This document shows positions 7,330 to 16,000 of a stretch of 35,490 nucleotides of DNA, one piece after another (within the stretch, counting starts at the first letter, position 1; every line of letters begins with the position of its first letter). The notes under the pieces are model-generated. The model did no database searches and had not been told where the DNA came from. It saw only the letters and a list, made by a program, of their open reading frames with translations. Made by a program: the position numbers and the translations under genes. The DNA is from Prevotellaceae bacterium UBA1746 (GTDB lineage Bacteria; Bacteroidota; Bacteroidia; Bacteroidales; Bacteroidaceae). The stretch covers positions 1-35,490 of the forward strand of contig CAJPJR010000017.1 of assembly GCA_905369775.1 (NCBI GenBank), written 5' to 3'.

Positions 7330-8277
7330 ATGAAAATTGTAATTTTCTGTCTGCTTTTTCTGCTCTCGTCGCTGTCGGCAATTCACGCCGCGACTGAGGT
7401 GGAGCGTACTCTCTCCTCTCCCACTGCGCTGAGTCAGGCGGTAGACAGTCTGTCGCCTACGGTTTCGAAGCGCGACTCTGCGCTCGCCGGCTCAAAGCCC
7501 GAATCGCTATGGTCTACTGTGCTGCAGACTGACAGCGCAACCGGCGACACGCTCCGTGTGCTCACCCATTCGCACTTTTCGCACCTCACCCCGTTTTGGC
7601 AAGTCACCGTTCCCGTCGGTCTTTCGCTCATCGGCGTGGTTGGAGTGACCGACCGCGGTTTTCTCTTCAAGGGGAAAAGCAAGGTGCGGCAATTCTTCAA
7701 TGAATTGCGCGGCAATTCGCCCGTGCGCGTCGACGACTATTTGCAATACGCGCCCTTTATGTGGTTTGTGGGCGGCGCCGAAATCCCCGGAGTGCGCCAC
7801 CGCCATAATTTACGCGACCGGCTGTTACTCGGTGCCACAGCCTATGCCGTGATGGGCGCGACCGTCAACGGGGTGAAGTACACCATCGGCGAACTGCGTC
7901 CCGACCAATCGGCGCACAACTCCTTTCCTTCCGGACACACGGCTACGGCTGTGATGGGAGCGGAGTTGGTGCGCGCCGAATACGGCAATCGTTTGGGCCT
8001 GTTTGCCTATACCGGTGCGCTCGCCGTGGGCGTTTTGCGCATGTACAACAACCGCCATTGGTTCAACGACGTGTTGGGCGGTGCAGCCTTCGGGTTCGCC
8101 GCCGCACGCATCGCGTTCTGGCTCCTGCCCTACGAGCAACGCCTCCTGGGCATCCGTCCCCGAAAGACTTCGGACGCCACTCGCCCCAAAAGTTCCCCCA
8201 CCACCATGAAAGCGCCCCTCCTCCTGCCCACGGTGTCGGCCAACGCCACCGGACTCACTGCCCTCTGGGTGTTTTGA
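7330..8277 (+). CDS. PAP2-family lipid phosphatase with signal peptide
   Basis: 315 residues from the ATG at 7330. An in-frame ATG further upstream would run through repeat element A and is rejected. After a signal-like segment (1-20), the three phosphatidate phosphatase motifs appear: KYTIGELRP (183-191, Arg190), PSGH (200-203, His203) and R237-x5-H243-x3-D247 in the stretch RMYNNRHWFND. All catalytic residues are therefore present. The family removes phosphate from membrane lipids such as phosphatidate, phosphatidylglycerophosphate, undecaprenyl pyrophosphate or lipid A (LpxE/LpxF type), working at the periplasmic side. A Pro/Lys-rich linker is followed by a C-terminal strand ending in Phe, unusual for a purely inner-membrane enzyme. 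The substrate cannot be assigned. The gene stands alone between repeat A and an unrelated small gene. Confidence 0.85.
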   Translation: MKIVIFCLLFLLSSLSAIHAATEVERTLSSPTALSQAVDSLSPTVSKRDSALAGSKPESLWSTVLQTDSATGDTLRVLTHSHFSHLTPFWQVTVPVGLSLIGVVGVTDRGFLFKGKSKVRQFFNELRGNSPVRVDDYLQYAPFMWFVGGAEIPGVRHRHNLRDRLLLGATAYAVMGATVNGVKYTIGELRPDQSAHNSFPSGHTATAVMGAELVRAEYGNRLGLFAYTGALAVGVLRMYNNRHWFNDVLGGAAFGFAAARIAFWLLPYEQRLLGIRPRKTSDATRPKSSPTTMKAPLLLPTVSANATGLTALWVF

Positions 8278-8425
8278 TTTGACTTGGGGCGCGTGAGTTC
8301 GGTGTAAAAGAATGGAGGAAAAAGCCGTGGGAGTAAAACCTTTTGCGACCAATCATCTTTCCGTCCCGATCGACAGCGGGAATGCTTTGAGTGAAAACGC
8401 ACATTTTTAATCGGAACCGGAAAAC

Positions 8426-8992
8426 ATGAACTCTACGATTGCTTTTCTGCTTGGCGCGCTGCTACTGCTCGTTTGGGTGGGGGTATTACAGGCCTTTAAG
8501 CAACTCTGCTTAGACAAGATAAAGCGTAGTTTTTGGAGATATTCGCTGGGAATGATGTTTGCCTATGGAATATTGCTCTTGCTTTATGTGGCTTCTGATC
8601 ATTATGCCCCTCTAAAAACACTTTTACTCAGCTGGTATGTAAAAGGCGTTCCCGGCGGAATCATCTTGGTGCTCGTCCCCTCCATTTATTCGATCTGCCT
8701 CATAGGGAAAGGTTATACCCAAGAAGGGGGCAAAAAAGCTTCCTTCAAGTGGAAATTAAAGATGATGATCTCTGTCTTCGTTAATGCGTTTCTGGCACTT
8801 TTCGGTCTGGTGTTCTTTTCTTTCCTCCGGAAGGGGGGCACTTTTTCAGCGTTAGCGGCACTGATCCAAGAGTCTGTATGCGCTATCCAATTGGGATGGA
8901 TGTTGGCTTTCGTAGCTTGCTGCGCGCTGATTGTGCTGATTGTGTGGTTCGACCACAAGAAGTCGTCCTCAAAGCGTAAGCACAAGAAGTAA
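8426..8992 (+). CDS. Unrecognised multi-pass membrane protein
   Basis: 188 residues with about five hydrophobic segments (roughly 5-22, 42-57, 72-94, 112-134 and 155-175) and a very basic C-terminal tail (HKKSSSKRKHKK), which by the positive-inside rule should be cytoplasmic. I do not recognise the family. By eye, the gene is distinctly poorer in G and C than its neighbours and uses more A/T-ending codons, so recent acquisition or weak codon selection is possible. It begins 148 bases after the PAP2 gene with no obvious promoter and is followed by a 400-base stretch without a recognisable gene. The reading frame is continuous and its hydrophobic pattern is regular, which supports it as a real protein. 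Confidence 0.6.
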   Translation: MNSTIAFLLGALLLLVWVGVLQAFKQLCLDKIKRSFWRYSLGMMFAYGILLLLYVASDHYAPLKTLLLSWYVKGVPGGIILVLVPSIYSICLIGKGYTQEGGKKASFKWKLKMMISVFVNAFLALFGLVFFSFLRKGGTFSALAALIQESVCAIQLGWMLAFVACCALIVLIVWFDHKKSSSKRKHKK

Positions 8993-9392
8993 GGGCGAAG
9001 CCGTTTTAAGCCATGCCGGTGCACTGTCGATCCATGTAAGAAACTCATACCGACAAGGTCTTCGGAAAACGTTTGGTAGATAGCCTCTATGCCGAACTTG
9101 CATTTTGCCCGCAAACGCCGATCTTCATCACAAGGTTCGAGCGCTCGATGCCGGTGTTGGGCACGTGGTTTACGCTACGATGCCGTTGGGCTTCCACAGT
9201 TTGCTTCCCCCGATCGACCTGTCCCCACCTCACACGATGAATGGGCTGATTTCGAGCGCAGAGAAACAATAAAAAGGTTTATTCTTCGTTCTCAATTAAG
9301 TCAGTGTACGTATCTTTGTAGGTCAGAACTCTGCATTTTCGGCTGCGTCTCAACGCGCGCAAGCCACCACTTATCCCAAACGACAATCGACA
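8993..9392. other. 400-base gap without a recognised gene
   Basis: The only supported feature is the ruvA promoter near its right end. The stretch 9000-9290 keeps short open frames on both strands (a 60-codon one on the minus strand at 9087-9269), but none has a recognisable motif. Its balanced composition differs from the T-rich or CG-tract texture of the other intergenic regions and could be decayed coding sequence. I could not tie it to a transposase or any other family. Confidence 0.4.
9311..9318 (+). promoter_or_regulatory. Promoter of ruvA-sov
   Basis: TATCTTTG is an exact TAnnTTTG match, with the predicted start near 9325, about 68 bases before the ruvA ATG. No clear TTTG is seen at the -33 position. 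No separate promoter is visible in front of the downstream sov/sprA gene, so this one probably drives both. Confidence 0.6.
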
Positions 9393-10004
9393 ATGATCGC
9401 ATATATCAAAGGAATCATCGGCGAACTCACCCCCACTGAGGTGGTGATCGAAGCCGCGGGTGTGGGCTACGGGCTCACCATCTCGCTCAACACATTCGCC
9501 AATCTGCAAGGAAAGGAAAGCGCCAAGGTGTATGTGAAGGAGGTGATTCGCGAAGATGCACACGACCTCTATGGTTTTTCGTCGAAGCAAGAGCGCACCC
9601 TCTTCGAGGCGCTGACCTCGGTGAACGGCATCGGCGGACAAACGGCGCGCATGGTGCTTTCGGCCTTCACGCCGGCGGAATTGGCGGAGGTGATCCAAAG
9701 CGAACAGACGGCGATGCTCAAAAGCGTGAAAGGCATCGGGCCGAAAGCGGCAGCGCGCATCGTGCTCGACCTGCGCGACAAGGTCAGTGCGCTCTTGGGC
9801 GAGGGACAGCTCGACGTCACGCCCACAGGCGGCGGGGGCATCTCGGCGGCCGACAAAGCTGTGGCCGAGGAGGCCATTTCGGCACTGACCATTCTGGGCT
9901 TCCAACCGGCAGCGGTGCGCAAAGTCGTGGCCGCACTGCTCAAAGCAGAACCGGGGTTGGAACTGCAACAGCTTATCAAACGCAGCTTGAAAGAAATCAA
10001 ATGA
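9393..10004 (+). CDS. ruvA: Holliday junction branch migration protein RuvA
   Basis: 203 residues, the usual RuvA length. The protein forms tetramers that hold the four-way Holliday junction and load the RuvB motor during recombination repair. The N-terminal OB domain (MIAYIKGIIGELTPTEVVIE), two helix-hairpin-helix motifs (SVNGIGGQTARMVL at about 77-89 and SVKGIGPKAAARIVL at 111-125), a flexible Gly/Pro-rich linker (about 136-150) and the small C-terminal RuvB-contact domain with the end QQLIKRSLKEIK are all present. ruvB and ruvC are not in the window. The next gene, sov/sprA, begins 16 bases after the stop. As far as I recall, ruvA beside sov/sprA recurs in Bacteroidota. Confidence 0.97.
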   Translation: MIAYIKGIIGELTPTEVVIEAAGVGYGLTISLNTFANLQGKESAKVYVKEVIREDAHDLYGFSSKQERTLFEALTSVNGIGGQTARMVLSAFTPAELAEVIQSEQTAMLKSVKGIGPKAAARIVLDLRDKVSALLGEGQLDVTPTGGGGISAADKAVAEEAISALTILGFQPAAVRKVVAALLKAEPGLELQQLIKRSLKEIK

Positions 10005-10020
10005 CAAACGAACGGTGCCG

Positions 10021-13000
10021 ATGACTTTTTCCGCTCTTTTCCGACGAATGTTGCCCATCGTCCTTTTAGGGACGGTGGCGCTGAGTGTGCTTGCGCTGCG
10101 TGAGGGGGCCCACAAAGGTGCCGCGCCGACAGCGACCGTCACCGCCCAGCGTCCCGTCGGGCGCAAAGACCGGACCACACGCACGGCAGCCGCAACCGCT
10201 GCCCGAACCACTTCGCGCCCGACAGAGGCGACAGACAGCGCTCGCTCAGCCAACCCGACACAGGACGATCCCTCCCAGCCCACACGCCCGGCGCGCACTG
10301 AGACGGTGATGCCCTTTGTGGTGCAACCCACGGTGAGCACACGTGGCATTTTGCCCCTGCACTCGGCCGACGTGAAAAACCCCGACAACCTGCAAACGGG
10401 ATTGTTCTACGACGAAGAGACGGGTACCTACAAATATGGCACGCGCCTGGGCGGACAATGGCTCTACGTCCCCTTCTATCTGGCGGGAGACGAGGTGCGC
10501 CGCATGGGCATCGAACAGTCGATGCGCGACTATTTCCGCCGCCGCAACAACGAGGAGTTTCAAGCGCGCGGCAAAGACAAATTCGATTTTAGCGACATGC
10601 AGTTTTCGCTCGGACCGGCAGAAAAAATCTTCGGCCCGGGCGGCGTGCGCGTGCGCACACAGGGATCGGCCGAGCTCAAAATCGGGGCGACCCACCGCTT
10701 CACCGACAACCCCTCGCTGGCCGAACGCAACCGCAGTGTCTTCGGCTTTGACTTCGACGAGAAAGTGAACCTCTCGCTCAACGGAAAAGTGGGCGACAAG
10801 GTGAACATGGATTTCAACTACAACACCGACGCCACATTTAACTTCGACACGCAGCAACTCAAACTGCGTTACGAGGGAAAAGAGGACGAAATCGTGAAAC
10901 TGATCGAGGCGGGCAACGTATCGTTGGCCGCCAATTCGAGTCTGATCCGCGGCGCGCAAAGTTTGTTTGGCGTTCGCGCCGACATGCAGTTCGGACGCTT
11001 GAAACTCCGCACCATGGTGGCGCAGAAAAAGAGTGCGTCGCAAAGCGTGAATTCGCGCGGCGGCGTGCAACTCAACGACTTTGAGTTCTCGGCGGCCGAC
11101 TACGATGAGAACCGCCACTTCTTCTTGGCACACTACTTTCGCGACCACTACGACGGCTGGATGACGCAGCTGCCCAATGTGCTTTCGGGCGTGAAAATCA
11201 ACCGCATCGAAGTGTGGATCACCAACACATCGGCCGTAACGGACAACACGCGTAACCTCGTGGCCCTGACCGACTTGGGCGAAGCCAAGCACATCAAGAA
11301 CTCCCATTGGACAGCGGCGAATCCGACCGCCGTTCCGGCCAACACGACCAACAACGAATACGCCACGCTGACCGGTTCGTTCCCTGCCGTGCGCGACATC
11401 ACGCAGACCGGCACGCAGCTCGACGGCATCGGCATGACGGGCGGCGACGACTACGAGAAGATAGAGAGTGCGCGCCTGCTCTCGCCTTCGGAATATCGGC
11501 TCAATGCCGATCTGGGCTACCTTTCACTGCGCACGGCTTTGCAACCCGACCAGGTGCTGGCCGTGGCATTTGAGTACACTTACAAGGGGGAGAACTATCA
11601 GGTGGGCGAATTCTCGACCGACCTGAAAGACAACACGCGATCGCTCATCGTGAAGAGCTTGAAAAACACCGCTTGCACACCGCGTCAAGGCAACTGGGCC
11701 TTGATGATGCGCAACGTGTATTCGCTCGGCGCCACCGACGTGCAGCGAGAACGATTCATGCTCGACGTGAAATACCTTTCGGACACCACGGGAGTCTATC
11801 TCTCGTATCTCCCCATCCCCTCCATGAAGGACCAGCGTCTGCTTACGGTGATGGGACTCGACCGACTGGACAACAACGCGCGCCGAGTGCCGAACGGATA
11901 TTTTGACTTTGTGGAAGGATACACCGTGGATGCCGCCTCGGGCCGCGTCTTCTTCCCCGTCGTGGAGCCGTTCGGCCGAAACTTGATCAAAGCCATCGGT
12001 GATACGACCCTCGCTCGACAATTTGCCTACACCGAACTCTACGACTCGACCCATACCGTGGCGAAACAAATCGCGGAACACAACAAATTCCGGATTTCCG
12101 GCAAATTCAAAGCGACCAAAGCAGACGAAATTCAACTCAACACCACCGGTATTCCGCAAGGAAGCGTTGTGGTGCGTGCCGGTGGGCAACTGCTCACCGA
12201 GGGGACGGACTATACCGTCGACTACAACGCGGGAACGGTAAAGATTCTCAACAAGAGCATCCTCGACGCGGGAACGCCGGTGTCGTGCTCGGTGGAATCG
12301 AACGCCGACTACGGCATGCAACGCAAAACGATGTTCGGCGTTGATTTCCAATATGATGTATCGAAAAAGTTCCAAGTGGGCGGTACGCTCATGCACTTGG
12401 GCGAACAACCCCTGACATCGAAGGTGGCCATGGGCAGCGAACCGCTGAACAACACAATTTGGGGGCTGAACATGGCCTGGAAGACACAAAGTCAGTGGTT
12501 GACCGATTTGGTCAATCGCCTGCCTTTCGTGCACACAACGACGCCGTCGAACATCAATTTCACGGCTGAATTTGCGCAACTCATCGCCGGACGCAACACC
12601 GGTGCGCAGGGCAATGCATCGTATATCGACGATTTCGAAAATGCGAAAACAGACATCGACATTTCGACCCCACAACAATGGACGATCTCCTCGACGCCCT
12701 CAATGTTTGCAGAGTCGCAACTCACCAACAACGTGCGCTATGGCTACAATCGTGCGCTCCTCGCATGGTATGTGATCGATCCGCTCTTCACGCGCCGCAG
12801 CTCCTCACTCACACCGGGCTACATCAAGAACGATGTGCAACAACTCTCCGACCCGCGCGTGAGAGAAATTTATGCCAGCGACCTCTACCCCAACAAGAGC
12901 CTGAACTATAAGGATGCGGCCACCCTTCCCGTCCTCAACTTGGCCTTCTATCCCAACGAACGCGGTCCTTACAACCTCGACCCCTCGCTCGACAGCGATG

Positions 13001-16000
13001 GCAAACTGCGCAACCCGGCACAACGCTGGGGTGGCATGATGCGTCGCATCGAAACGTCGGACTTCGATGCGGCCAATGTGGAGTACGTGGAGTTTTGGAT
13101 GATGGATCCCTTCACGGAAATCAACGGAAAGGTGCCGAACTATACCGGCGACCTGTACTTCAATTTGGGCGAAATCTCCGAAGACGTGCTCAAAGACGGC
13201 CGTAAATTCTACGAAAGTGGACTCCCGACCGACGGCGACCGCTCGCAAGTGGCCGAGACTGCGTGGGGATTGGTGCCGACACAGAACGCGGTGACTTACG
13301 CCTTCAACACTTCGAGCGACGCGCGCCGCCGACAAGACGTGGGCTACAATGGTTTGACCTCGGAAGAAGAACGCACTTTCGGAGCTTATGCCGACTATCT
13401 CCGTACCATTCGTCCCAACGTGCGCCCGGCCGTCTACGATTCCATTGCACAGCACCCCTCCGGCGACCAATACTACTACTTCCGCGGAAAGAACTGGGAC
13501 GAGCAGCGCGCATCGATCCTCGAGCGTTACAAATATATCAACAATCCGAACGGTAACTCTGCGGCGGCCGACGGCGAAACCTATGCTTCGGCCTACAAAA
13601 CAACGCCGGACGTGGAGGACATCAACCAAGATTTCACGCTCAACGAGTACGAAAAATATTATCAGTTCCGTGTGCGCATCGATCCCACGGCCATGCAGGT
13701 CGGACAAAACTACATTGTCGACATGCGCACGGTCAATTCGAAAACGCGCGACGGCAAATCGCCTGCCACGAAATGGTATTTGTTCCGCATTCCGCTGAGC
13801 GAATACGAACGCAAGTACGGCAGCATCAGCGACTTCTCCTCGATCCGCTTCATACGCATGTTCTTGACAGGCTTCGACCAGCCGATTGTGCTGCGTTTCG
13901 CCACGCTGAGTCTCGTACGCGGCGAGTGGCGCGACTACCGGCAGCCACTTTATCAGAACGTGCCGGCAGCTTCTTCCGGCCAACTCGTGGTGAGCGCGGT
14001 GAACTTCGAAGAAAACAACGACAAACACCCCGTTAACTACGTTTTGCCTCCGGGCATCAGCCGCGCCATCGAACCGGGACAGGATCAGGTGCTGCAAAAC
14101 AACGAACAGGCCCTTTCGCTCACGGTCAAAGACCTCGGAAGCGGCGATGCACGTGCCGTGTATAAGAACACGCATCTCGACCTCCGTCGCTACAAGCACC
14201 TTCAACTCTTCGTGCACGCCAACGCGCTGCCGGGCGACAAGGAGTTGGCCGACGGACAAGTGAGTCTGTTCCTACGACTCGGATCAGACTACAAGAACAA
14301 CTTCTACGAATATGAAATCCCACTGGTGTTGACACCCGAAGGTCGCTACACCGGGACGCCGGGACGTCGTTCGGTGTGGCCGACCGACAACATGATCGAC
14401 ATCGACCTCGAGCAACTCACGCACGTCAAAAAGGCGCGTAACCGCAAACGCGCACAGGGATTGGCCGCCTATACCACCCTCTACGATGAATACGACCCGC
14501 AACGCCCGAAAAACAAGATCAGCGTGCAAGGCAACCCGTCGTTGGGCGACGTCCGCACGGTGATGATCGGTCTGCGCAACAATTCGCGCAGTGTGCGCAG
14601 CATCGAAGTGTGGGCCAATGAACTGCGCCTCCAGGACTTCGCCAACAAAGGAGGATGGGCGGCACAAAGCCAACTCAATATCCAACTGGCTGACCTGGCC
14701 AACATCAATCTCGCGGGACATGCTGAAACCAATGGTTTCGGCGGACTCGAAGAAACCGTCAGCCAACGCCGCGACGACGACCTCTATCAATATTCTGTGA
14801 CAACCAATCTCGATGCCGGTAAGCTCCTCCCCCCCGAGGTGAAACTCACCGCACCGATCTACTATTCCTACTCCAAAGAAGTGATCGTGCCGCGCTACAA
14901 TCCGCTCGACACCGACATGCCGATGTCCGATGCGCTCGACGCACTCCCCTTGCGCAGCCAACGCGACTCCTTGCGCAACATCACTAACCACGTTGTCACC
15001 AACAAGAACTTCTCCGTTTCGGGTCTGCGCTTCAACCGCACTACACAAAGTGCGCCCATGCCCTACGACCTGGGGAATTTCACCGCCAGTTTCGCCCACG
15101 CCACGCGACACACCTCGGGAACTACCACCGCGAGAGAGATCGACATGAATTGGAAATTCGACCTTGCCTACAACTACTCCCCCGGCATGCGCACCGTCGA
15201 ACCCTTGAAACAGCTCATCACCTCGCGATCGCCCTGGCTACGCATACTGCGCGATTTCGGCGTCAACCCGCTGCCGCAAAACATCTCGTTGATGTCCAAT
15301 CTTTCGCGCCACTACTACGAACTGCAAGAACGCGACATCGAACAACTCGACAACCGTTCGCTCCCGCTCAGCTTCGCCAGCGACTTCCTCTGGAATCGTT
15401 CCCTGCAATTCCGGTGGGATCCCACGAAGAATATCCACTTCAGCTTCATGTCCGGCACCGATGCCGAAATCCAGCAACCCAATGTGGTGGTGAACAAGGA
15501 ACTCTACCCCACCGAATACGCCGCGTGGAAAGACTCCGTCATGCACTCCCTCCGCGACCTCGGCAGACCGCTCAACTATCGCCAGACGGCCGACCTCTCG
15601 TGGAACGTGCCCCTCAACAAACTCCCCGCGCTCGATTGGGTAACGGCCGATTTCAAATACAACGCCGCCTATAACTGGACACGCGGAGTGGAAGCTGCCA
15701 ACGGCTCGTCGCTCGGCAACGTCATTGGCAATCGCCGAGACGTCACCTTCAATTCGCGTCTCAGTCTCGAAGCACTCTACAACAAAGTGCCTTTCCTCAA
15801 ACGCGTCAACCGCAAATTCTCCGCCGGCCCCACCGCCGGCAAGAAACCCGAGGAGAAAAAGCCCTTCGAGCGCGCCGTCACTCTGCGCAAAGACACCGCA
15901 ACCGTCGTGGTCCACAACCTTTCGACCAAAAAACTGCGTGTGGTCGCCATCCGTCCCGACGGCAATCGCTTCCCCGTCCGCTACAAGGTGCTCGATGTGA

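Noticed and set aside
8330..8370. A fourth, degenerate copy of the repeat after the PAP2 gene
   Set aside because: Only a CTTTTGCGACC word is shared with the core; no inverted ends or CTTCACC words are present.
9087..9269. A decayed transposase on the minus strand after the membrane protein gene
   Set aside because: No catalytic motif, no inverted repeats and no recognisable family; only a short open frame, so the claim was not made.
10015..10020. GTG at 10015 as the sov start
   Set aside because: It adds only two residues; the ATG at 10021 is the better start, though the two cannot be separated by eye.
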